Source: Lineus longissimus
Taxonomy: Eukaryota > Nemertea > Pilidiophora > Heteronemertea > Lineidae
Length of the DNA stretch: 64,000 bases
Direction: 5' to 3'
Assembly (NCBI RefSeq): GCF_910592395.1
Contig: NC_088317.1
Location: 9,054,001-9,118,000, forward strand
The translations under genes were made by a program, and so were the position numbers. Of the stretch, positions 12,571-23,339 are shown piece after piece. The notes below the pieces were generated by a model, which saw only the letters and a list, made by a program, of their open reading frames with translations, ran no database searches and was not told the DNA's origin. Position 1 is the first letter of the stretch. Each line of letters starts with the position of its first letter.

Positions 12571-12843
12571 CTACTCCAATAGGCACAAGGAAAGAGCGGA
12601 TTTGTACCTGTAGGATTTTGTGTTGATATGACTTACACTAACGTTTTCGGGTGCATGCTCCCTCAGTTCTTGCATAACACGTCCGTGCGGAATTAGTCTA
12701 GGGAAATTAATCTCGGCAATTCCTTTCATCCCATCAGCCGCAATCAGTAAAGTAACTGTATATCCTTCTTTCGGGTTGCCCCTGGAAGATGGGATATCGG
12801 TGTTGTTACTATGATTCACATTTGCATGAATCCTTTCAGCCAT
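12571..12843 (-). pseudogene. pogo/Tigger-type transposase relic, middle part
   Basis: The frame contains GYTVTLLIAADGMKG, matching the conserved strand region (TV.LAA.ADG.K) in the catalytic core of pogo-type transposases. Both sides are broken: upstream stops separate it from the CENP-B-like helix-turn-helix piece at 12885-13043, and downstream stops separate it from the QPLD part. The first catalytic aspartate lies in the damaged stretch and was not identified. Confidence 0.65.
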
Positions 12844-12884
12844 GACTGTGATGCCCTAAAGTCCAGTCTATGGGGGCGGTCCCT

Positions 12885-13043
12885 CTGTTAAGGTTCCATA
12901 TCTCCATCTGGCAATTCCCCGATACACTGACGAAATTCCCTCGTTGCTTGTCCTGTGAGATCTTGCCCAGCTATGGGAAAACCCAGCGTCCTTCTATTTT
13001 GATACCAGTCAGCTAGAGAATCTTCCACCTCGGCCAGAAACCT
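12885..13043 (-). pseudogene. pogo/Tigger transposase relic, CENP-B-like HTH
   Basis: The minus strand reads EVEDSLADWYQNRRTLGFPI followed by AGQDLTGQA and then a stop. This has the spacing of the second DNA-binding helix-turn-helix (HTH_Tnp_Tc5/CENP-B type) of pogo transposases. It lies in the right order between the N-terminal domain and the catalytic core and has no start of its own. Confidence 0.65.
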
Positions 13044-13439
13044 TTAAGCACAAACAATGGCCTAATTATCAGCTGTATTCAATAATAAGACTTTTCAGTG
13101 AACAAGCAAATAGTTTATGCTTAAAGAGATTAAAATCTTTATTTAGACTGGCTGAACGTTGTAAAAATAACTGAATAGGTGATTACATCTTATGTAGTTC
13201 ATTGACTGGAGTCAGTAATGTTATGCACGATATGCAACGTTACCTTGATGCCAGCTCACGACCCGGGGAAGTCGAAACTGCTAAATTTTAAGAATTGAAG
13301 CTTATTCCCACCTTAGGTTTTAACCGGGCCGTTCAATACTTCCCATTTTTACAATCGTTTCGCGATAGGTTTCCTTGAGCCTGTGGAAATCGATTGCTTA
13401 CCATTGCCAAGTTGCCGGTATCTTCTCATTCGTCGTCGT

Positions 13440-13640
13440 CATCGTTGACCCTCTACAAACTCAGTTCTAATGTCATCTTCGTTTCTTATCCAGTCCCGAA
13501 ATGTTGGTGCCCGAATATTTCGGAATCTTGCAAAATGAGTTGGTGTCTGCCCATGTTCCAGCCTTCTAAATGAGCTAACCAATATTCATCCAAATAATCG
13601 ATTTTTTGCTGTAAGGAGTATGCCTGAAAACGTCGCCTTG
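13440..13640 (-). pseudogene. pogo/Tigger transposase relic, N-terminal HTH
   Basis: The minus strand reads RRRFQAYSLQQKIDYLDEYW in one frame. After a frameshift near 13540 it reads APTFRDWIRNEDDIRTE in another. Together they have the layout of a psq-type helix-turn-helix ending in the TFRDWI recognition helix. The frameshift supports a dead copy. The four relic pieces cover about 1.65 kb. Confidence 0.6.
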
Positions 13641-13799
13641 GCGGTCCCCCGCCTCGTCCATTGCCGTATTTAAACAGCATGAGCAAAGAACCAAAATAAT
13701 CCAAAAGCAGCTCATACGTCTTCGTTTGGAAAACAAATTTTGCAGTGTGGGCCTTGATCAGGCGCGTGTCATGCCCCATAGACATTTCTAGGCCTTACA

Positions 13800-14440
13800 T
13801 CATTCAATTGATTGAGGGGCTGATTGAAGGTCTACAAAATACCACCATTCGTTCTGTATACTTCCAAGGCAAGGTCTATGGTATGTCATGATATCTGGAC
13901 GATGACTACAGGAACAGTTTGATGATTATTGTCATTTGATAAACATGAATTTATCAATCAATGCACTCTGGAAGTGGAATATTATATACATTGTAAGGAT
14001 CACACCCAAATGAAAGTCTGGTGTGGGTAGAATATGCATGAAACTAAGTAGGCCTACAGTGAATTGAGTAATTTGGATTGAGAGCCAAGCATAAATTTAG
14101 GCTTGATCACATGTATCAGTATTTTATTTCATATACATCTCTATGCTTGCCGAGTATCTGCATGATCACTTTAAATATTTGGTGGCAAAAGAAAACTTGA
14201 AACGCTTTCAAAAAATGTATCTATAATTTTCTTTTAATCAAACCACATCCCGAATTAGAATACACCCACATTTAAAACCCGAAAATTAATTTAGGTAAAT
14301 AACCCAGACATGCTAATGCAGCAGTCAATCAGAACCATGTGCCCTCCCTGGTCAGGGTTCGCCGCGAATTCGATGTCAAATTGGCGTAGAATATCGAGTT
14401 GGAATGTGTTTTTGCTACGTCTTATTCCTGTCGAATAACA
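13800..14440. other. Intron sequence, no feature seen
   Basis: No open frame or repeat structure worth naming. It separates the pogo relic from element A copy 2. Confidence 0.5.
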
Positions 14441-14442
14441 AA

Positions 14443-16565
14443 CAAGAGGCCCAAGGGCCTGGCGCTCAGCTGAAATGGATAGCTGAAGGCAAGGGCCAAG
14501 TGTGTGTTGGTACCGTTATTATGAGGCAAGGGCACACTTATTACTCAGTGAAAAGTCAGTCCTGTGGGCTGTTTTCCAATTCAAAATAAAAGTGTAACCT
14601 CTTTATTGTGACTTTAAATTAGTCTCACAGACTGAACCATAACACTAAAGAGCCAACCGTGCCCACATGATGTGAGCCGAGAGCTGGGCTTAAAGATGAG
14701 CGAGTGGTGTACTACATTTTGAAAATTGTCTATCGTCTACGACATGTGACAGAACAGGATCTAGTGGACTTAATGATGAGGTACTATCAAATAAGGTGTC
14801 CATCAAATGAATCATGAGGGCCTGTTGAGTTATACTCTAAGCCTATCCTATAGGCAGATAGGGCTAGGCTATCGTTTTTGTCTTTTTTACAGCCTACAGC
14901 ACAGCCATGCACAGCGCAGTGTACAGACAGTACAGGATTGCAAATTAAAAACATGAGCATTGCTGCGTAACGAAACTGCAGTGGAATTCATACTACGATG
15001 TCATAATGTGACTTTCAGAATAATTGTTGTCACGGCCAATGACCAGACAGGGAGAAAACAAACGTAAATGGCGAGATTTGTTGCAAAATTGCCAACCACA
15101 ACAACTCAGTGACAATTTTTCACTCAGGGACCGTAGCCAAAATGACCGACGGCGAATTCTCCGGTCGCTAGCGCAGTCCATAAACAAGCATCAATTCCAC
15201 CAACTTTGGGTCCAAGCTTGGTCATCAAAGTTACAGAACTGTTAGAAATACATCTTAACAACATATATATACAGTTAAAAGTGCATAAAAATCCCGATTC
15301 AACCTCCGGGCGCTACCTTTTTTTCTCCGCCAGACTCCGGGCCCTACCGGTCGTTATTTAGTGCGACCGCCACCAGAGTGTTTATCAAGATCTTTCGCCG
15401 TTTTAATTGCGCATTTTAGGCAGATTAATCAATTATTACATGCATGCATTATATATCACCGAAATGATAATTGCGTTGGCTATTTAAAACTAAGTTCAGA
15501 TATTATTTTCGATCTTTGAATTGAATTTAGGCGAGTGATTTTTGACACCCGGTCGACATATCACTATCAGGACTTGCAAAATTCACGCGAGATCGCTTGC
15601 ATCATCGGCACGTTTGAAAACCCGAATTTCACAAATTCCACAAATATTTATCACATACCATATGTATCACCACAAAGGTAACTCTCTAGACTATTTGAAA
15701 CCAAGTTCAGATACATATTTTCACAAAAATTCGAAGCTATGCAAGCGATTTTTCACTGGTAGAGATCGACGGAAACAAATTTCTCGCTCTAAAATGACAT
15801 GAGACGAGCACCAACTTTCGCTAATTTGTGCACAAAATTTCCGCAATACTATAAAAAACTATTGATAAATCTGAATTATATAGACTCTTTTCAGTACCTA
15901 AACAAATTTCAGGTACATGGTCATGTTGAATAAAAGAGTATCAACCGATTGAACATGATAAATTTCACTCACCTTCATTGAAGCAGCGACTACCGCCATT
16001 TTGAAATGGTGGCATCTCTTCTGTCGATCGGCCAATCAGCGGCACTGCTTGCAAAAAGTTGAGCCACCGCCAAATTTGAAATCGCCAAAATTCAGTCAAT
16101 GTGCCTGCAGCGCCAACTGGCGGTGAAAACTATATTAATTCCATTAAAAGTAAAAAATGAAAAAATATTTAAAAATATTCAGCCACATTTGAAAACAATA
16201 TTTGCTCTGTGGACCGAGGTAAAAAGGGAAAGAAATCTAAACGCGAAATGACCTCATTCTCTTAATACAGGTCGGATCGCGCTGATTTTTCGTTTCTGAG
16301 TTCACCTTGGGCAACTCCTAATTTAGCACCGTCAACGAAGTGGCTCGGCCTTTCTGGTCAGAAATGTCCAATTTTGTCCACAGATGGGTCCCTAGATGGA
16401 TGGATGGATGGATGGATGGATGGATGGATGGATGGATGGATGGATGGATGGATGGATGGATGGATGGATGGATGGATGGATGGATGGATGGATGGATTGC
16501 AGGACGGACACCATTTGAACAGCTATTCCTATAGCTCCGCTGACTTTGTCAGCTGAGCTAAAAAT
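14443..16565 (+). mobile_element. Non-autonomous element A, copy 2
   Basis: It starts with acaagaggcccaagggcc, as in the other A copies. It ends with the A-type 3' hairpin at about 16531-16560 (AGCTC, GCTGAC, loop TTT, GTCAGC, GAGCT) followed by A-rich sequence. The interior differs from copies 1 and 3, so only the ends define it. A long GATG tract precedes the hairpin. No gene is encoded. Confidence 0.6.
16395..16497 (+). repeat. GATG tetranucleotide microsatellite, ~26 units
   Basis: An almost perfect (GATG)n tract just upstream of the element A 3' hairpin. The open frames across it encode only a Trp-Met-Asp-Gly repeat and are by-products. The same position holds shorter ATGG/ACGG tracts in the other A copies (9790-9835 and 36905-36950), so the tract belongs to the element. 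Confidence 0.95.
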
Positions 16566-18258
16566 AACACGACAAATTTGCGTCGGATGCCTGTGGCGGT
16601 GTTCATCTGGTGAAGTCCTGGCGAACAGTGAATATATTTATGGTGGAATCCTCTTATGATTCACAACAAAGCATTCGAAAGCATGGCTGTAGATGGTAAC
16701 TTCCCTACCTAGATGTCACTGTGCGTGACAATCGTTTGGTGTCTTTCAAACTAGCCACTTTTCTTCTTTTCCCGAAGGCGCAATGTCAGTTTTTTTTGTA
16801 AACCAACTACCACATACTGCTTTCGTTTTTCAATCTATTTGAGGTAGGAATTACAGTGAAAAATATTTTTAATACTAGAATCGACTGGTTTTTCTGATAA
16901 TCGCGCAGGTGAGCACTGATATTAGATGGGAGGTGCAATGTATTGGTTTGGTTCTATGAGTATGAGTGTAGCTCAGCTCCTCTCTCTCGGTCATCTGTGA
17001 TGTAGTTACTGAAAACGCTTAAATGCAGCTGTCGAGCATCCCTGTAAAACATGATGAGAAAACATTTTAAATTTACAAGCACGTTTTAAAAAACAAGACC
17101 AACAACAACTGATAAGGCGCTAATGATTATTGATAAGGCGCTAATGATCATTGATCAAGGAAAAGGTAAAGGAAGGAACTACTAATTAAGTGCTGATGAT
17201 CAAGTAAGTTCATTGATATGATTGAGAATACAATAATGTCTTAGTTTATTACTTAAAGTCGGCTTTTTCTTACAGTACAGTTCTTACAGTTAACTATTTT
17301 TCTGAACGTGTTTGATGCTTTTCGAATTTTGTTTCAGCCCTTCGCATTATTCGTTATTTTCAGTACGTGCAAGTCCTGATCCGAAATACCTTTCCTGCAA
17401 CGTATGTGGACGCCGCGCCGAGATCCAAGTTCACGTCACCCCGCAATAAGATGCAACGTCATTTCCATTAAAATCGTCGCAGTTTCGGGGTAATTAAGCG
17501 CTGAAATAATCGATATCAGCATCATGACGTCAAGGGGTAGATCCTAGCTCCAGCGAACGCCTCACTAGTGCATAGTTCCATGTGGAACGAGTCAATGTGT
17601 GGAGAGCTAACTCTGGTCAAATCGGAGTCAACTTCAGAAAAGGGCAATAATTCAGTCAGACTTTGAATTTTTCCTTTTCTGTGCAATTGGTTGATGGAAA
17701 CTAATTATGTAGAACAGGAGGTGACTGGGCAGCCGACAGCTGGGTAATATTGCCCTTAATAATGCCAATGGTCCTTTAGACTAAAAAGTTTGTCCTAATT
17801 ACAAATGATTTGCATAAAATTACAAGATTAGAAACATGGATTTAATACCTTAATGTCAATTTAGCAGGTTTGTTTACATTCGTGAGTACATTTATTGCAC
17901 TGAGCGTGTATACACGATGGTGCCTATCATTACGAGTTCTCTATCATTACGAACCTACTTTGAACTGCCAATACACGATGAAACCATAATTTACTAACAT
18001 GACAATTGTTGTACATCTGAACTAGATAACACTCAAGCCTCCCCAATATGCTAATGGCGTATTGTTAGAATTTTGTTCACAGGAAGTGATTTTGTGAACC
18101 TCACTTTTACCGCTAGCCGAATGTACCTAGCCATCAGAATATTTAATTTTAGTAACAAGGCTTCTGATAAGTCGATAGGTGACCACCATTAAATGTTGGC
18201 AGATTTTCAGTCAATCAGTGATGTTCGTTATAATAGGAGACTTAATTGTTTACAAAAC

Positions 18259-18300
18259 ATGAGGCCCAAGAGCCTGGCGCTAAGCTAGTTTTCAACTTAT
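18259..18300 (+). repeat. Element A 5'-end fragment
   Basis: The sequence acatgaggcccaagagcctggcgctaagc matches the first ~30 bp of element A with a few changes and then diverges. It is a truncated copy or solitary end. Confidence 0.5.
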
Positions 18301-18624
18301 CTCGCCAGCCTAGTTGCTGTCTATATTGTCCCTTTAAATAACAACTGATTGAATGGCCCACACTGCTAGTCAATTTCAACATTGGTGGATCAGTTCTGTT
18401 ATTTTTGAAACAGCATGTTTTTCATTCAATTGAAGATCATTCATGAATAACAATAGGTAGGCCATTGTCCTTTTCACCCATTATGCCTCATGTTGGTATG
18501 ATGATGTCCTGCCATTTTCAATGCATCGTCGTGGATACTTCAGAAATTCTGACACATTTTTAAGGGGGGAGGACTTACTTTTCTTGAGGTGTTTAGTTGC
18601 CATGTTCCTTCGACAGTCACAACC

Positions 18625-19000
18625 GAGCAGGTGCATGGTCACAATCCAGGAGACGACCAGCAACTGCAGTCTGGACCTTTATATCAAATCCGTTCAAGTT
18701 CAGCTTGAGATAAACATGTCCATTAGATGCATGGTCACACCCTAGGAGAACGAGTAAATGCAGTCTTCACCGTTGTATCAATTCCTTTGAAGTGCAGGTT
18801 GTGAAAAAACAGTCCAGTCGATGCATGCATGGTCACAACCTTGGAGCAAGCAGTTAAGGCAGTCTGGACCTTAAAATGAAATCGTTTGAAATGCAGATTG
18901 AGACAAACCAGCCTAGCAGACGAGTGGTCACCACCACAAACAGTCTGGACTTTATATCAATTCCTTTGATTAAAGTTTACGTTGTTATTGACAAATTAGT
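18625..19000 (+). repeat. Tandem array, ~97 bp period, 4 units
   Basis: The block 'tgcatggtcaca' followed by 'ggag', 'gcagtctggacc', 'tatcaa' and 'cctttga' recurs with starts near 18633, 18730, 18828 and 18924. Units differ by several bases each, so it is an old array. No coding frame is shared between units. Confidence 0.7.
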
Positions 19001-19792
19001 CTTGGTCAAGCCTAAGCTGGGAAGACCGGTGCCAACCAGTTTTAAAGGGGAAAATAATGAAATACTAGAAGGACATGTTTGATGGGAGGTGCAATGTGTT
19101 CGTTCGGTTCCATGAGTATGAGTGTAGCACAGCTCCTCTCTCTGTCATCTGCGATGGGGTCATCGAAAATGTTGAAAAGCAGCTGTCGATCATCTCTGTA
19201 AAACATGATGAGAATACATTTTAAATTTTCTAACCAAGTTTTATAATATAATACCAATAACAACTAATTAGGCGCCAATGATGGAACGACTTGTCTTTAC
19301 AATCCCCATTCATAGCCCAAAAAAGGTCATCGGTTGATTCAGGAAGCGCCACTGTTCGATGGATTCATAGCTGAATGCGATCAAACTACGTCATTTCTGA
19401 TTGGGGATTGTACATTTTAACCAAAATGACCGGAAATATAGATTCACAATACCTTAGATGATAATTTAGCAGGTTTGTTTACATTCGTGTTAACATTTAA
19501 GTCCGACGAATGTAATTCTCATACCACTAACATTAGACAACATCTCATCCATCTGAATTGTAAGGTCGTTACCATTTTGACCACTTAACCACTTTGACTC
19601 AATCATAACTATTTTTCACGCATTTATTTAAGTTAATTTTACGTTTTTTAAGTTTCAGGAGCACCAGCACCGCTGGATTTTAATTTAATTTTTAATTTTT
19701 CGGGATTTTAATTTTTAAGATTTTGATTTTATTTTTGGGATTTTAGGTTTTTTAAAATTTATTTTACAAATTAGATTTTATTTCCCCCCTTG

Positions 19793-20025
19793 TAAACAAA
19801 GTAAATATCAGGATTTTCCTTTAATACTTCCATCTCCAATTCTGTCATTTTGTTGTAACGTTCTGGGAGATCGAATGTTATTTCACCAACACTCCCGGGA
19901 GGGGAAACACTAGAGTAATTTCCAGTATTTTACCAAACTTACTATAATGAATACAAATATCCTTAATTTTATATCTTTCACCCATTTCTGAATCTCCAAA
20001 CTTACCATAATACTTTTTTGTTTTG
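19793..20025 (-). pseudogene. Old Polinton relic: small OB-like protein, copy 1
   Basis: The minus strand reads YYGKFGDSEMGERYKIKDI and then KFGKILEITLVF. After a frameshift it reads LPERYNKM and ends near DIYFVYKG. The pattern (Y.I.D, .KFG..LEI.L, LPERY) resembles short OB-fold-like, possibly ssDNA-binding, proteins encoded by Polintons and other DNA viruses; that assignment is inference. A second relic copy lies at 20955-21230. No homologue is visible in the young Polinton, where it may lie beyond the window. Confidence 0.5.
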
Positions 20026-20049
20026 TAATTTAAATATTTGTTTCTATGT

Positions 20050-20690
20050 CCATTTTGATGGTCATTTCAGTTTATCCGAACTTTGCTCCTTTATCAATGA
20101 GCACATCAAAAATCTTTCAGGACATGTTAACATCAGCTGTGACAATAATAATGACCTTACTGAGGACAAGTTGTTTATGCTGAAAGATTCCTATCTCGGT
20201 GATGAATATTTTATAATAGCAAACAATTTTTTTGGCTCTGAACAAAACTAAATTCACCAAGAAAGGAAACTACTACTCCACCAAGCTACTTAATTTTTAC
20301 AGGAAATATCTGTTCCTACAAGCTAATTTGGTCGACAAAAGTAAGACACTCTTAAACAATAAACCATCTGCAATTTTCTGCATTATACCTGTGGAAGACG
20401 GTGACCAGATAAATATGCAACGATACGAACCGAATTGTAAGAAAATGGTAAATAAGTGTACGAATCACATAAATATCGAAATCACTGATGAGAATGGTAA
20501 ACTAATTAATTTCATAGGAACATAGGCTTTTTTAGAATTCAGAAATCACTGATGAGAATGGTAAACTAATTAATTTCAGAGGAACAGAGGTTTTTTTAGA
20601 ATTCAGAATAGAGTTAAACTCTTGTGGTGAAGCACAACTTTGTTGTTTAGGACGAAGTGAGATCATTCCTTTAATGGAATTTTAAGTTTT
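20050..20690 (+). pseudogene. Old Polinton relic: homologue of the 306-residue protein
   Basis: Two overlapping frames match the C-terminal two thirds of the young Polinton protein at 55760-56680. Examples are HFSLSELC, CDNNND, NKTKFTKKGNYYST, LNFYRKYLFLQANLVDK and RYEPNCKK, ending in ITDENGKLINF. A frameshift near 20240 and a 64 bp duplication break it. Here the gene is on the same strand as the polymerase relic. In the young element the two genes are divergent, so the two Polintons differ in layout. The relic frame runs on about 25 codons past the point where a double-hairpin stop ends the young copy. Confidence 0.75.
20478..20606 (+). repeat. 64 bp tandem duplication inside the relic gene
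   Basis: The block starting gaaatcactgatgagaatgg occurs at 20478 and again at 20542, with few differences. It repeats the C-terminal ITDENGKL segment of the relic 306-residue homologue, so the duplication arose in this copy. Confidence 0.85.
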
Positions 20691-20710
20691 TTTAATTTTT
20701 GGAGCGTCAA

Positions 20711-20743
20711 CACAAAGTGAAACAAAGTGAAGCGAAGCTCGCT
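20711..20743. repeat. Possible diverged double hairpin in the old Polinton
   Basis: CAC-AAA-GTG at 20711-20719 and AGCGA-AGC-TCGCT at 20731-20743 are two short hairpins with 3-nt loops in a row, just downstream of the relic gene. The layout recalls the double-hairpin repeats of the young Polinton, but sequence and spacer length differ, so the relation is uncertain. Confidence 0.3.
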
Positions 20744-20954
20744 CCCACCTGGGTTTTTTAATCTTTAAGATTTTATTTTATTTTATTCTTCAGTTTTTTA
20801 AGTTTTTTTAAGTTTAGATATTTTAATTTTGTTTAATTTTGCAGTTTTTTTATATTTAGAAATTTTAAGTTTTTTTATTTTTTTTAATTTTAAGAATTTT
20901 TTAATTTTAAGAATGTTAGATTTATTGAACAAATGAGATTTTATGATGTTGGTT

Positions 20955-21230
20955 TTTATTTTCCCCTTTGTAAACAAAAAGAATATTAGGATTTCCCTTC
21001 AAGGTTTCTCTCTGGGATTCCATCATTTAATTGAACCGTTCCAATAGATAAGTTGTGGTTTCAACAATACTACCCAATTTTGAAAACGCTAGAGTAATTT
21101 CCAGTCTTTCACCAAACTTACTTTGTACTTTACAAAATTATATCTTTTATTTTGTATTTCTCACCAATTTCTAAGTCTTCGAGTTTACCATAATTCTTTT
21201 TTCGTTTTAGGTTTGAAATCCATGTTCAAA
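20955..21230 (-). pseudogene. Old Polinton relic: small OB-like protein, copy 2
   Basis: The minus strand reads NYGKLEDLEIGEKYKIKDI, then FGERLEITLAF, then ILFVYKG, with stops and frameshifts between. It is a diverged paralogue of 19793-20025. Two copies flanking the 306-residue homologue suggest either two genes in the ancestral element or a duplication during decay. The sequence around both copies is T-rich and low in complexity. Confidence 0.45.
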
Positions 21231-21485
21231 TCCTCTAAAAAATGTAGATAGATTTTCGACATTTTCGACTTCTTTATTTTCACTTATTTTACCCTCCATT
21301 TATAGTACTTGTTTTTTTAAATAGACGAATAATGAAGTTTTTAACAATTTAAGAAAAAAAGCTTAAATGGAACAAATGAAGTATCAACCTAAAAAATAAT
21401 TTTCTCGAGATTGTCTTTCTGAAGTTTTAAAGAAAAACTACAACCACCATCTAAAATCTAAAAAACATAAAAATAACACAAAAAA

Positions 21486-23318
21486 ATAGCATCGCAAAGC
21501 GAGCATAACCCATCAGCCTATTAAGATTGAAGGTGAGATAATGGTGAAGTTGGCTTAGTGGAGTGGCTAGTTTGCATATGGAAATTAAAATTGTGGAAAC
21601 CTATTTTGAGGATGTGAGCGTGGCGGCCATATTGAATTTCGAATCGCGCTGATTTTCGAAAGCAACCTTCCCCTTACAAAACTGCATTAGGCCTACACTC
21701 ACTAAAAATTGATTCCATCCTCCAAGCCGTTCTCCTCGAAATTGATGGAAACCGATTTCAAGCACGTTGCCCTGGTGACCATATTGAGAATCAGAACGAG
21801 CCTGTTTTCGAAAGGAACCTCGCTCTAGTCACCCCCAACGTACATACCAGAAATGAATTTGATCGGACAAACGGTTCGCCTCGAAATTGACAGAAACCGA
21901 TTTCAAGCAAGCCGCCCTAGTGGCCATATTGATAATCGGAACGCGCCCGTTTTCGAAAGGAGCCTCGCTCTAGTCACTCTCAACGTACATACCAAAAATG
22001 AATTTAATCAGACGGTTCTCCTCGAAATTGACAGAAACCGATTTCAAGCACGCCGCCCTGTGAGCATATTGACAATCAGAACGAGCCGGTTTTCAAAAGG
22101 AACCTTCCTCTAGTCATCCCCAACGCACATACCAAAAAAAAATCACGATTTCATAATTCCTGAGATATAGCCGAAAGCAGTTTTTCGCATGAAGCGCCCC
22201 CTGGGGCCAAGTGTAGGTTGAAAACCGTCGGAACTGCCAAAACGCACAATGGTACCATAAGACCTTCAAACCACCCAGAGATGAAATGCCTAGCATTTAT
22301 GGTTACGTATATATGCTCCGGAAACCACTGATGGTCAATTTACGCTATTTGACCGCTGTGACCTTGAAAAGTAGGTCAAATCAAAAACCCGGGAATTATG
22401 TGATGTAGTCTCATGAGTACTGTCCTGAGTAAAAATATCATGATTCAAGCTAGCATAATTCATGAGATATAGCCAAAAGTAGTTTTTTGCATAAAGCACC
22501 CCCTGGGGCCAAGTGTAGGTCGAAAACCGTCAAAACTGCTAAAAGGCACAATTGCACCATAAGACCTTCAAACCACCCAGAGATGAAATGCCCAGCATTT
22601 ATGTTTACGGATATATGTTCCGGAAACCACTGATGGTCAATTTACGCTACTTGACCCCTGTGACCTTGAAAAGTAGGCCAAATCAAAAACCCGGCTATTA
22701 TGTGATGTAGTCTCATGAGTACTGTCCTCAGTAAAAAATATCATGATTCGAGCTAGCATAATTCATGAGATATAGCCAAAAGTAGTTTTTGCGCATAGGG
22801 CCAAGTGTAGGTCGAAAACCGTCAAAACTGCCAAAAGGCACAGTGGTACCATAAGACCTTCAAACCACCCAGAGATGAAATGGCCACCATTTATGGTTAC
22901 GGATATATGCTCCGGAAACCACTGATGGTCAATTTACGCTACTTGACCCCTGTGACCTTGAAAAGTAGGTCAAATCAAAAACCCGGGTTATGTGATGTAG
23001 TCTCATGAGTACTATCCTCAGTAAAAATATCATGATTCTAGCTAGCATAATTCATGATATATAGCCAAAAGTAGTTTTTTTGCATGAAGCGCCCCCTGGG
23101 GCCAAGTGTAGGTTGAAAACCATCAAAACTGCCAAAAGGCACAATGGTACCATAATACCTTCAAACCACCCAGAGATGAAATGGCCAGCATTTATGGTTA
23201 CGGATATATGCTCCGGAAACGAGATCAACGGACAGACGGACAGACGGACGGCCCGACGGACAGACAGACGGCGAACGCCTCGACAATACCCCGCTAGCCT
23301 TTATGGGCTGAGGGGTAA
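21486..23318. mobile_element. Element C, copy 2, with ~300 bp tandem units
   Basis: The 5' end matches copy 1 (aatagcatcgcaaagcgag, then units of the 'tcgaaattgac.gaaaccg' type). The 3' end has the same hairpin (ACCCC.GCTAGCC / GGGCTGAGGGGT) after a run of cggacagacgg. Between lie about four ~300 bp units with starts near 22163, 22471, 22774 and 23059 (agcataattcatgagatatagcc...gagatgaaatg). The element lies inside the old Polinton relic, between its structural-gene part and its polymerase. It therefore probably inserted there. Confidence 0.65.
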
Positions 23319-23339
23319 AAACTATCAGAGGAATTAAAT

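Larger units (their letters stand above)
16925..19285 (+). repeat. ~200 bp direct duplication at both ends of this interval
   Basis: Positions about 16925-17150 and 19080-19285 share a block beginning gatgggaggtgcaatgt and ending near ggcgc.aatgat, with roughly 80% identity by eye. Both copies contain 'aaaacatgatgaga.aacattttaaatt'. The function is unknown. The sequence between them holds an element A fragment and a ~97 bp array. Confidence 0.65.

Noticed and set aside
16340-16556. Open frames of Trp-Met-Asp-Gly repeats
   Set aside because: They are translations of the GATG microsatellite in element A, open in more than one frame, with no start context or conserved flank.
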